A DNA stretch of 64,000 nt from positions 10,398,001 through 10,462,000 of the forward strand of contig NZ_CP069396.1 in the NCBI RefSeq assembly GCF_016887565.1. Direction: 5' to 3'. A program made the position numbers and the translations under genes. How positions within the stretch are numbered: the first letter of the stretch is position 1; each line of letters opens with the position of its first letter. Under the pieces are notes generated by a model, which was not told the DNA's origin, did no database searches, and was given only the letters and a program-made list of their open reading frames with translations. This stretch comes from Archangium violaceum (GTDB taxonomy: Bacteria; Myxococcota; Myxococcia; Myxococcales; Myxococcaceae). Below are positions 36,121 through 43,924 of the stretch, one piece after another.

Positions 36121-36465
36121 GAATTGCCCCCTCGATGTGGAGCGGCCGCGGGAATCGCGGCTCGGGTCCGGCATGAGCAACGCCCGCGCCAACGCGGCGC
36201 CTCGTAAAAACAAGTACTTGCGTGAACGAAGCGCACAGGGAAATCCCACCGCTCGGAGGAACCATCCGCGAGCTGGGACTCCTCTGCGTTTCACTCCTCA
36301 CCGGTGAGGAGTGGAACGTGCCGGGTGCATTCCACTGCTCAACTGGTGAGGAGCGGAACGTGCCGGGTGCGTTCCGCTGCTCAACCGGTGAGGAGCGGAA
36401 CGCAGCGGACTCCCTCCGAAGCCACCTGGAGGTATACAACGGCGGAAGTAAGGAGGAGGCCGCGC
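36121..36465. other. Intergenic region with small hairpin array
   Basis: A region of 345 bp between divergent genes. It contains no convincing gene. The part from 36292 to 36402 holds a palindrome and related hairpin units; the rest is unremarkable. The left part presumably carries the promoter of the leftward gene. Confidence 0.6.
36292..36402 (+). repeat. Array of palindromic/hairpin units of about 42 bp
   Basis: It starts with a perfect 22-bp palindrome CACTCCTCACC/GGTGAGGAGTG (36292-36313). Two hairpins with the same loop TGCCGGGTG follow: GTGGAACG/CATTCCAC (36311-36335, one mismatch) and GCGGAACG/CGTTCCGC (36353-36377). A degraded third copy (GCGGAACGCAGCGGAC) ends the array. Unit length is about 42 bp. 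The T-A pair of unit 1 is a C-G pair in unit 2, a compensatory change. Function could be termination, attenuation or a repeat element. Confidence 0.65.
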
Positions 36466-37266
36466 ATGGCTGACGAAAAGACCTGGAAGGGCGGACGGCT
36501 GGGACCGTTCCACATCAGTAAGCGGTACAAGAACGTGGCGGTGGACCTGGGCCGACTCTATGAAGCGGAGAACATCCGCACGGGCGCCCCGGCCCTGCTG
36601 CTGATGCCCGGAGCACACGCGAACTGGGAGCCCGAGGATTCCTGGCTCGTGCGCGTATCCGCCCAGACAGAGCCCCCCTTCATCTCGATGGAGGTGGAAC
36701 AAGCCCCCTCCTCCGGCCAGCTGTCGAAGCTGTCCGACATGCTCGACCTCCTGACTTCCACCGTCGAGCGGTTGGAGAAGAACGAGGAGGCACGCGCCCA
36801 TCTGACAGGCGGACCGGTGGGCACCTGGAAGCGGTGGGTAGGGCGTACGCGTCGGCTGCTTCGCTCACGAGGTTGGCTGGTTGTCGCGGGCCTCGCCGTC
36901 ACCCTGAGCGCGGTCATCTGGTCTCGCGTCTCGCAAGACCCCGAAGGACCCAGGGGCGAGCAGCGAGCCGGCGCCGGGGTGGGCGAGTTGGCGACCAGCG
37001 AGGACAAGGCGCCAGACATGGTGGACCTCACCCGCTCGGGTGCAACAGCCATCGCCTATCCGCTGCCCGCGAAGCCATTCAGCGACCAGGCCAAGGCTCC
37101 CTGCTATCCCAAGTCGGGAGAGGTGGAGATCAACGGCGGGTGCTGGGTGGAACTGGCAAAGCGCCCGCCCTGCTACGAGAGGCAGGCCGAGTACCAGGGC
37201 AAGTGCTACATGCCGGTCTCGGCACGCTCCCATCAGCAGGGCGAGCCGCGCTCACTCCAACCGTGA
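36466..37266 (+). CDS. Membrane protein with Cys-rich extracellular tail
   Basis: Protein of 266 residues; start 36466 has a strong AAGGAGGAG. A cytoplasmic N-terminal domain (GRLGPFHISKRYKNVAVDLG) precedes a basic segment and one transmembrane helix (about residues 128-148, WLVVAGLAVTLSAVIW). The outer tail carries CYPKSGEVEINGGCW, PPCYERQAEYQGKCYMP with four Cys. Similar NGGCW/CY modules occur at the ends of myxobacterial membrane Ser/Thr kinases, but no kinase domain is present here. A sensor or kinase-accessory role is inferred. Confidence 0.7.
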   Translation: MADEKTWKGGRLGPFHISKRYKNVAVDLGRLYEAENIRTGAPALLLMPGAHANWEPEDSWLVRVSAQTEPPFISMEVEQAPSSGQLSKLSDMLDLLTSTVERLEKNEEARAHLTGGPVGTWKRWVGRTRRLLRSRGWLVVAGLAVTLSAVIWSRVSQDPEGPRGEQRAGAGVGELATSEDKAPDMVDLTRSGATAIAYPLPAKPFSDQAKAPCYPKSGEVEINGGCWVELAKRPPCYERQAEYQGKCYMPVSARSHQQGEPRSLQP

Positions 37267-37293
37267 GCGCGGTGCTCCCGCCGCCCCGGTGCC

Positions 37294-38655
37294 TCAGTTG
37301 TCCAGCGCGTCGTAACTGATCCAGTTCTGGATGTCCGCGAGCTGGTCATCAGGCAGCGAAGCGTTTCCGCCAAGCGGCATGCGGGCGCCAACGATGATGC
37401 CGTCGCCCGTGAGCTTGTTCCACAGGTAGCTCTTGATCGGATCGCCGGGGTAGATGAGCTGGAGCGAGGGCTTCTGGCTCGAGGGCTTCAACAGGCGCTG
37501 GCGGATCTCGCTGGGCGTCCCACTGAGCAGATCCAGCCCTCCCTGAGGATCGCTGCCACCGTGGCAGCCGCCACAGCTGGACTGGAGGATCGGCAGCACT
37601 CGCCCGCTCCAGTTGGCGCCAGTGCCCGCGAGGTTGAGCGCCGCCGGGTCCTCCGAGTACGAGCACTTGTTGTAGTCGATGGCCGAGCCCAGGTTCCACT
37701 GCGTGGCCGCCGGGTCCAGGCCCTCGATGAAGCACATCAGCGCCAGCATGTCCGTGACCGACGGCGGCTGGTTCGCCAGCGGCATGCGCGTGCCCGGAAT
37801 CGCTTCGTTCCGCATGGTTCCGCGCAGGCGCGCCACCAGGTAGCTCTCCTCGGGCTTGCCCGGATTGATGAGCGGCACGTTCTTGCCCTCGCGGAAGCCG
37901 TAGACCTTGTTGCGGTTCTGGTCCCCCTGGACGATGCCGCTGGCCACCAGGCTCTCCACCGCGTCTCGCTGGTACTCGGTCACCTCGGCGAAGAGGTGGC
38001 GCCGGTCACCGAGGATCCACCAGTTCGTCTTGTAGCTGGCGAAGGGCAGCGCCTGCACGTCCCCCTTGTCGTTGATGAAGTTGCGGATGAAGGTGCCGGT
38101 GGCGTTGACGCGGTCCCCATCGACGGGCACCGGATCGTGCAGGTACAGGTGCAGGCCCGCGGTGGTGTCGTCCGGCCGCGTGCCCCTCGGGTCCAGCTTC
38201 GGCGTCTCCCCGGGGAAGAGCTCGAAATAGCCGATCTCGATCTCCCGAAAAGCGACGGAGTCCTCGGTGAAACGAAAGCGGTCACCCAGCCGCTCGCATC
38301 GGTCGTACACACCGCTCGGGTTGCCGGACTGCACGTTGCACGGGGCCCCGATGGACGCCGTGAAGGTGGCCGGCGTGTGCAGGTCCGGGTACTCCTTCTG
38401 GTTGTGGCACACGCCGTTGGTGCCACTGCACGTGCGCATCACCAGCTTGCGGTGCAGGTCGATGCCCGTGGGGTACGTCTGCTGGGCCTTCAGCACGTCC
38501 GCGTTCGAGCCCTCGTACGGCGCCACATCCGAAGCCGAACCCACCTGGGGACGATTCGGGTCGAAGGGGATGTTGCCGGGGTCCCCCGGGGGAATGGGGG
38601 GATCACACGCCAGCGCGAGGGCCGCGAGAGCGGAAACGAGAGTGGAGCGCTTCAT
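37294..38655 (-). CDS. Cytochrome-like lipoprotein
   Basis: Lipoprotein of 453 residues; the ATG at 38655 overlaps the stop of the DUF1501 gene by 4 bases. The lipobox is LALAC. A C-terminal SSCGGCHGG (CxxCH) is a c-type haem site, and GARMPLGG downstream provides the distal Met. A second, more widely spaced Cys pair plus His is present near CSGTNGVCH. The composition resembles planctomycete/myxobacterial cytochrome-C-like proteins found with DUF1501 partners. Role in extracellular electron or substrate handling is inferred. It is the last gene of a leftward cluster. Confidence 0.8.
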   Translation of the reverse strand: MKRSTLVSALAALALACDPPIPPGDPGNIPFDPNRPQVGSASDVAPYEGSNADVLKAQQTYPTGIDLHRKLVMRTCSGTNGVCHNQKEYPDLHTPATFTASIGAPCNVQSGNPSGVYDRCERLGDRFRFTEDSVAFREIEIGYFELFPGETPKLDPRGTRPDDTTAGLHLYLHDPVPVDGDRVNATGTFIRNFINDKGDVQALPFASYKTNWWILGDRRHLFAEVTEYQRDAVESLVASGIVQGDQNRNKVYGFREGKNVPLINPGKPEESYLVARLRGTMRNEAIPGTRMPLANQPPSVTDMLALMCFIEGLDPAATQWNLGSAIDYNKCSYSEDPAALNLAGTGANWSGRVLPILQSSCGGCHGGSDPQGGLDLLSGTPSEIRQRLLKPSSQKPSLQLIYPGDPIKSYLWNKLTGDGIIVGARMPLGGNASLPDDQLADIQNWISYDALDN

Positions 38656-40064
38656 GCGAAGAAGTCCTCGATGGGGGCGTCCGAGGGGAAGATGCCCTGG
38701 TGGTCGGCACCGAGCAGGTCCATCATCGTCTTGAGCACCGAGCGGTACGAGTACACCTTGCCAGTGGCCTTGAGGTCCGAGGCGCGCACTCCGCCGAGGC
38801 TCTTGCCGCCCTTGCCCGCCGCGGTGATGACGCCCCCCATGAAGGGCATGGACATCCACCGGGTGGCCAGATCGCTGCCATGGTCGCTGCCGTTGGCGGA
38901 GTTGTAGCGGCTGCCGCCCGTGGTGCGGCCGAACTCGCTGCCCAACACCACCAGCGTCTTGTCCCAGTACGTCCCGCCCTCGGGGTGCTGCATTTTCTGC
39001 AAGGCCGTACGCAGGCCACTCACCAGCCGGTTGGCCGCGTCCATCTCGCCCGGCAGCTCGGCGTCCTCGCGAGAGTGGAAGTCGTACCCGCCCTGGTTGA
39101 GGAACACCGCCGGGCAGCCGAAGTGGAACAGGCGCAGCGCGAGCGCCGCACGCAGACCGGTGCCGTCCGTGCCCAGCAGCGTCCGCAGCTCGCGGTTGCT
39201 GATGCCGTCGTGCACCTCGTCGGAGTCGCTGCTCACCCGGAGCATGGAGTCCCGGAAGATCTTCCCGTAGTCGCTCGAGGCCTTGCGCGTCTGCTGGTAC
39301 GTGTCCACGCCCCCGCGCAGCGCCGTGTGGAGCCGCTCGCGGAAGCGGGTGTCGATCTGGGTGGGCAATTTGGCCGCCCAGGCCGGCAGGCTCGAGTCCG
39401 GATCCATGCTGAAGCGCTCGAAGCCGCTGCCCTCGAGCACCGGCGGCCGGTAGGTGGCGTACTCGCCCGCGCCCGTCGCCATGCCCGCCTCGCCCAGGCT
39501 GAAAGCCGGCAGCAGGGTGATGCCCCGCGAGGCCGCCTCCGCCACGCGCTCGCGCACCCCGTAGTTCACGAAGGTGAGGAAGCCCGTGGCGCCTCCCACG
39601 TAGCCCGTGAGGAAGCGCTCCAGGCCCGTGCCGTGGCCACCGTCCGCGCGCGCCGCGAAGGGCTCATGGTCCACGCACGGCAGCACGCACATCTCGTTGG
39701 TGAACTCCACCACCGGCTTCATTCCGGCATCTCGCCGGGCCTTGTTCGCCTCACCCTCCAGCCAGCTGGCGCGCTCCAGCAGCTTCGTGGCACCCCATTC
39801 GGTGCCAGAGGCGCGCTTGTCCGAGCGGCCGAAGGGGTTGAACTCGTCCGCCACGTCGCCGTTGAAGGCCGTGGTGAAGCGGAAGCCGCCGGAGAGGCGG
39901 ATGTAGATGAGGTGGCGCACCGAGCCGCGCCCGGACGTCTGGGCTCGGGCCGCGGAGGGCAACCAGAGGTGGGGGAAGGCCAGCGCCGCGGTACCGGCGC
40001 CCAGCCCCTGCAGCAGCCGGCGGCGGCCGAGGGTGACGGGCTTCTTGTCGTCGGAGTCGGACAT
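38652..40064 (-). CDS. DUF1501 family protein with Tat signal
   Basis: Protein of 470 residues with Tat signal (RRRLLQG then a hydrophobic stretch ending AARAQ). The body has the DUF1501 pattern, an alkaline-phosphatase-like fold of unknown activity, with conserved segments HLIYIRLSGG, FGCPAVFLNQGGYDFHSRE, TLVVLGSEFGRT and SDHGSDL. Such proteins are nearly always encoded beside cytochrome-like or DUF1800/DUF1592-type proteins, as here. The activity is not known. It overlaps the downstream cytochrome-like gene by 4 bases. Confidence 0.87.
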   Translation of the reverse strand: MSDSDDKKPVTLGRRRLLQGLGAGTAALAFPHLWLPSAARAQTSGRGSVRHLIYIRLSGGFRFTTAFNGDVADEFNPFGRSDKRASGTEWGATKLLERASWLEGEANKARRDAGMKPVVEFTNEMCVLPCVDHEPFAARADGGHGTGLERFLTGYVGGATGFLTFVNYGVRERVAEAASRGITLLPAFSLGEAGMATGAGEYATYRPPVLEGSGFERFSMDPDSSLPAWAAKLPTQIDTRFRERLHTALRGGVDTYQQTRKASSDYGKIFRDSMLRVSSDSDEVHDGISNRELRTLLGTDGTGLRAALALRLFHFGCPAVFLNQGGYDFHSREDAELPGEMDAANRLVSGLRTALQKMQHPEGGTYWDKTLVVLGSEFGRTTGGSRYNSANGSDHGSDLATRWMSMPFMGGVITAAGKGGKSLGGVRASDLKATGKVYSYRSVLKTMMDLLGADHQGIFPSDAPIEDFFA

Positions 40065-40082
40065 GGGACGGGGGCTCCGGGG

Positions 40083-41876
40083 CTAGTAGAAGACGCGCTC
40101 CGCGCTCGACAGCAGCACGAAGCAGTAGGGACGGGCGAACTCTTCCGCGGAGCACAGGGTGCGGGCGCACTCCGTGCCCGCCTCCCGGGCCTCGGCCCGC
40201 TCCGCGGCATCCGGCGAGCGGCCGATCAGCACCCGGTACTGGTGGGTGGCGATCTCCTCGGCCAGGGCCGCGTTCACCGCGCGGCTGGGGCTCATGCCCT
40301 CGGGCAACAGCTTCTCCACCGCCGCGCCCTTCGTCTCCGGGTCGAGCGTGGGGTTGCACAGCGACTGGACGAAGGACAGCTGGGTGGCCGTGGTGAGGAT
40401 GCTCACCACGCGGAAGCGTCCGCCCGTCACGTTCTCCGGGCAACCGCCCAGGGTGCGCGCCAGCTCCGAGTAGCGCTCGTCCACCTCGCCCTCGTCGTCG
40501 ATCTTCCAGCGCGACGTCTCCAGCACGCGGTAGGCGGCGATGCTGCCCGACTCCAGCAGGTCCTCCGGCTGGCTGATGCGGTGGTCGCACCCCGGCAGCT
40601 CGTAGCCGGTGTTGCGCGCCATGGAGTCGATCCAGACCTCCGCGTCCACCTGCTTGAGCGGGCCATACGTCCACCGGTAGGCGGAGGGCGAGGCGCCCTC
40701 GGCCGACTGGAGGTAGGCCACCGAGGTGGCCACCGCGTAGTGCACCGAGCGGATGTCACCGTCGTTCTCCAACAGCCAGCGCACCAGCTCCTGGCGCACC
40801 TCGGGCACCCTGGCGGACAGGTCGTAGCCCAGGTACTGCACGAGCACGTCGTCCACCGCGCGCTCCCAGAAGGCCAGGTCGCGGGCGAGAACGCGACCCG
40901 GAGTCTGCAACTTCGACCACTCCTCGGGGCTGAGCAGCCCGCTCCACAGCGTCAGCTCGCGCAGGCTCGGATCCGTCGCCGCGCGCAGGTCCGGGGTGAA
41001 GATGAGCTCGTTGTAGCCCCAGAGCACGCTGGCGCACTCGCCCTTGGCCGACTCGTCCACGTTGCCGGCGTCATCCAGGCAGCGGAAGCGGATGAAGGCG
41101 TCCGGCAGCCGCATGCCCAGCTGCGGGTGGTCGTAGTAGCCCGAGTGCCACAGCTTGTAGAGGCGCGCCATGTCCGCGCGCTCGTGCTCGAAGGGCGGGC
41201 GGCCCAGGAAATGGGTGAAGAGCGCCTCGGCCTTGTCGCCCGGGTCCGCGTAGCGGCGGGTGAGCACCGGGTGGGCGCTCACCACCGCCGCGAAGAGGTC
41301 ATACGGCACCTTCCCGCGGTACAGCTTCTCCACCAGCCGATCCATGTCGTAGATGGCCTGGAGGCTCGTCACCTCGTTGCTGTACAGGAAGCGATCCGCG
41401 GTCCGGCGCTGCTGGACGAGGATGAACTCATCGCCGTCCATCAGCTTCTTCACCGTGGCGCCCCACCCGCCCGAGCACGTGGCCTCGGCCTCGTCCGCGG
41501 TGGGCACGCGCCCCACCATGTCGACGAAGAGGCGGCGGCAGGCCTCGGCCTGCTGGATGGGACGGTGGGGCAGGCCCACGCCCCACAAGCTGCGGCACAG
41601 CCCGCGGTTGACGGGATTCTGCAGGCCCGCGCCGTTGCAGTACGCCACGCAGTCCGCGCCACAGTCGGGCGGGCGCGAATCGGCCGGCGGCGGCACGTCT
41701 CGCGCGGCGGGCAGGAGGTCATCACCGCCCGGGAAGTTGCCCGGGGTGAGGGGCTCGCCGTTGCCCACCATTCCTCCGGGACCGGAGGCCACCTGCTCCG
41801 GTTCGAAGGAGTAGGTGGGCTGGCAGGCGGCCAGCATGGCGAGGACGGGGAGGAAGAGCGAGCGACGGACAGCCAT
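40083..41876 (-). CDS. Large Cys-containing lipoprotein, DUF1501 partner
   Basis: Lipoprotein of 597 residues; start 41876 gives MAVRRSLFLPVLAML and a lipobox LAAC. The mature part has Cys pairs (DCGADCVAYC) and long helical segments with repeated aromatic-acid motifs (FVDMVGRVPTADEAEA; HFLGRPPFEHERADMARLY). The architecture resembles DUF1549/DUF1800-type partners of DUF1501 proteins but could not be assigned firmly. It is 18 bp upstream of the DUF1501 gene and 29 bp downstream of the barrel gene, so a leftward operon is probable. Confidence 0.72.
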   Translation of the reverse strand: MAVRRSLFLPVLAMLAACQPTYSFEPEQVASGPGGMVGNGEPLTPGNFPGGDDLLPAARDVPPPADSRPPDCGADCVAYCNGAGLQNPVNRGLCRSLWGVGLPHRPIQQAEACRRLFVDMVGRVPTADEAEATCSGGWGATVKKLMDGDEFILVQQRRTADRFLYSNEVTSLQAIYDMDRLVEKLYRGKVPYDLFAAVVSAHPVLTRRYADPGDKAEALFTHFLGRPPFEHERADMARLYKLWHSGYYDHPQLGMRLPDAFIRFRCLDDAGNVDESAKGECASVLWGYNELIFTPDLRAATDPSLRELTLWSGLLSPEEWSKLQTPGRVLARDLAFWERAVDDVLVQYLGYDLSARVPEVRQELVRWLLENDGDIRSVHYAVATSVAYLQSAEGASPSAYRWTYGPLKQVDAEVWIDSMARNTGYELPGCDHRISQPEDLLESGSIAAYRVLETSRWKIDDEGEVDERYSELARTLGGCPENVTGGRFRVVSILTTATQLSFVQSLCNPTLDPETKGAAVEKLLPEGMSPSRAVNAALAEEIATHQYRVLIGRSPDAAERAEAREAGTECARTLCSAEEFARPYCFVLLSSAERVFY

Positions 41877-41905
41877 GCGCGACTCCCGGATGAAAGGGGG
41901 GTGCC

Positions 41906-42931
41906 TCAGAGAGAGAACTCGGCTCCGAGCGTGAGCCCCAGACGCAGGCCCAGGGTGCTCCAGTTCTTGGTGAAACGGAGCCCGGAGAGCTCCTGGCTCG
42001 TGAAGAAGAGGTACTGCTGCTCGGCCTGCGCGACCACGTCCGCGCGCAGCCAGATGCGCTCGGTCATCTGCCGCCGCGCTCCCACCGTCGGGCCCGCCAG
42101 CCAGCCCACCCGCGGCAGGCTCCACACGTGCACGCCCTGCTCCTGCAGCCGGCGGATCTCCGCCGCGAACTCGCGGTTGGGAATGAGCAGCGACATCCCC
42201 ACGCGCCCGCCGAAGATGACCTCCGTCTTGTCGGCCACCGGCAGGCCGTACTCACCGGAGATGAAGACCTCGTTCAGCAAGCCGAAGCCGAACTCCCGGC
42301 CACCGCCCGCGGCGTAGTTGCCGAAGATGCGCAGGCCCGCGCCCACGCGCAGCCGCTCACTCAGCACCGTGACGGGCGTGTTCAGCCAGGCCGTGGCGGA
42401 CAGGAAGCCCGCGCTGGAGTAGTCGAAGGACTCGTCCCGGCGCGAGGTGTTGATGCCCTGCTCGCCCGTCATCCGCGAGCTCTCCAGGAAGACGTCGCCT
42501 CCCACACCGACGCGCGTCCGGCCCTGGGCAGTAGGCGCCGCGGCCGGGGCAGGAGCCGGAGTGGACCGGGCCGGCGGAGTGGATTTGGCCGGAGTGGAGC
42601 GGGGAGCGGGCCGGGCCGCCGCCACCACGGGCTTGGGCTCCAGGGCGGGACGGGGCGGCGCCTCCTCGGACTTGCTCTCCGCGACGGGCGCGGGCGTGGG
42701 AGCGGGCGCGGCCGCCTCGGCGGGCGGAGGCTCCGGGGTAGATGGAGCCGCCTGGGGCGCCGGAGCCGGTTCGGAGGCCGGAGCCGTCTTCGACGTCTTG
42801 GACGTCTTCTTCGAGGCGCTCGTCCGGGACGACTTCTTGGACGACTTGGGAGCGGCCTCGACTACCGGAGCGGCGAGCACCAGCAGCGCGGAGAGGACGC
42901 CGCAGCAGACACGAGGGAGCGGCTGGAACAT
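41906..42931 (-). CDS. Outer-membrane beta-barrel protein with Pro/Ala linker
   Basis: Protein of about 341 residues starting at 42931. A signal peptide (LSALLVLAAPVVEAA) is followed by a Lys/Ser/Thr stretch and a long Pro/Ala-rich linker (about 50-150), and then a C-terminal region of alternating strands (RVGVGGDVFLES, FGFGLLNEVFISGEYGL, FGGRVGMSLLIPN, LRLGLTLGAEFSL). The linker may cross the peptidoglycan, with the barrel in the outer membrane. This is the first gene of the DUF1501 cluster. Confidence 0.7.
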   Translation of the reverse strand: MFQPLPRVCCGVLSALLVLAAPVVEAAPKSSKKSSRTSASKKTSKTSKTAPASEPAPAPQAAPSTPEPPPAEAAAPAPTPAPVAESKSEEAPPRPALEPKPVVAAARPAPRSTPAKSTPPARSTPAPAPAAAPTAQGRTRVGVGGDVFLESSRMTGEQGINTSRRDESFDYSSAGFLSATAWLNTPVTVLSERLRVGAGLRIFGNYAAGGGREFGFGLLNEVFISGEYGLPVADKTEVIFGGRVGMSLLIPNREFAAEIRRLQEQGVHVWSLPRVGWLAGPTVGARRQMTERIWLRADVVAQAEQQYLFFTSQELSGLRFTKNWSTLGLRLGLTLGAEFSL

Positions 42932-43063
42932 GTTGTGCGAGCGGGGGAAGAGCGGCACGTGAGACTCGGGTGGGAGGACTCGGTCCGCGGGAGTCTACTC
43001 CAAAACAGTCGCCTCCTCCCGCGGCCCATCCGGACACGGGAGGAGGGACGACGCCACGAAGGC

Positions 43064-43693
43064 TCAGCCGTGACGGCGGCGGAGCAGGGTCACACCCGCG
43101 GCGGCCAGCACGAACATCATCGCGGGCGCACCACCGGTGGAGGAGCAGCCACCCGGCTCCTCGTTGTCGTCAGGTGTCGGATTGTTGCCCGCGGCGGTGA
43201 CGGTCACGTTCAGCGTCGTGGTCGCGGACATATCTCCCACGGCGTTGCCGTTACCGTTGGTCGAGTTGCCAGCACCAAAGAGGGTGACGGTGCCCGCCGT
43301 GGAGGGGGCGATCAGCGAGAAGTCGAAGCGAGCCTCGCCGTTGCTGAAGGCCTTGGCCGCCTTATGGGTGAGCTCACCCGCTTCCTTCTTCTGCTCCGTG
43401 GCCGAGCCCGGCTCGAGAGAAGCGGCCGCGTCACTCGCCGCCACGTTCATGCCCGCTTTCACCGCGGCGCCGCCACGGATGATGAGGGTGTACTGGCCCG
43501 TCGCGCCCGCGGCGAGCGTCGTGGGACCCGAAATCTCGACCGTGGGAGCGGTACCACCGTTGTGGCACATGGTGCACGGCTGCGACCCGGACTTGCCGGA
43601 GGAGCCCGTCTTACCCGCACCGAAAGCGAAAGCCGACGTGGACAGCAGGCTGGCCGCGAGTACACCGGCGGCGCCATACGATAGGAACTTCAT
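43064..43693 (-). CDS. MYXO-CTERM protein with CxxCH motif (MXAN_6652-like)
   Basis: Exported protein of 209 residues. The start at 43693 follows GGAGG; a signal peptide ends STSAFA. The mature N-terminus has PCTMCH, a haem-type CxxCH. An Ig-like beta domain follows (TVEISGPTTL, GQYTLIIRGGAAV, LNVTVTAAG), then GGCSSTGG, a hydrophobic stretch and LLRRRHG, a clear MYXO-CTERM sorting tail. By recall this combination matches the MXAN_6652-type surface family. Its function is unknown. It is divergent from the PDZ protein gene. Confidence 0.85.
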   Translation of the reverse strand: MKFLSYGAAGVLAASLLSTSAFAFGAGKTGSSGKSGSQPCTMCHNGGTAPTVEISGPTTLAAGATGQYTLIIRGGAAVKAGMNVAASDAAASLEPGSATEQKKEAGELTHKAAKAFSNGEARFDFSLIAPSTAGTVTLFGAGNSTNGNGNAVGDMSATTTLNVTVTAAGNNPTPDDNEEPGGCSSTGGAPAMMFVLAAAGVTLLRRRHG

Positions 43694-43844
43694 CCAACCT
43701 CCATGAGAGAGGGTTATCTACTTAACTCGCTTTGCTCCTTCATCCCATGACTCTCTGACACACTGCGTGAGCACCTCCCGAACTCCGGGCCGTACAGGCG
43801 AAGAAGAGCGGTATGGATGGAAAATCTCCCTACATGAGGTCCTG

Positions 43845-43886
43845 CCGACACCACTCCGTGACAGGTGGGTGCGAGTAGTGTGTCGG
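43845..43886. promoter_or_regulatory. Possible operator inverted repeat
   Basis: CCGACAC (43845-43851) and GTGTCGG (43880-43886) form a 7-bp inverted repeat with a 28-nt spacer, 39 bp before the start of the repeat/PDZ gene. Neither -35 nor -10 sequence is obvious. It might be a regulator site but could also be chance. Confidence 0.3.
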
Positions 43887-43924
43887 CCCGCGTCACGTCA
43901 CGCGCGATTCGAGGGCGAAGAGAC

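Noticed and set aside
36292-36402. CRISPR array
   Set aside because: Units are palindromic and adjacent, with no unique spacers and only two to three copies.
36304-36465. Upstream extension of the membrane protein gene through the hairpin array
   Set aside because: The extension translates the repeats (SGTCRVHSTAQLV-like), and a strong Shine-Dalgarno sits just before the ATG at 36466.
38700-42317. Very long plus-strand open frame (about 1200 codons) opposite the DUF1501 cluster
   Set aside because: It is antisense to several genes with lipoprotein or Tat signals and shows low-complexity His/Val/Arg composition typical of GC-frame shadows.
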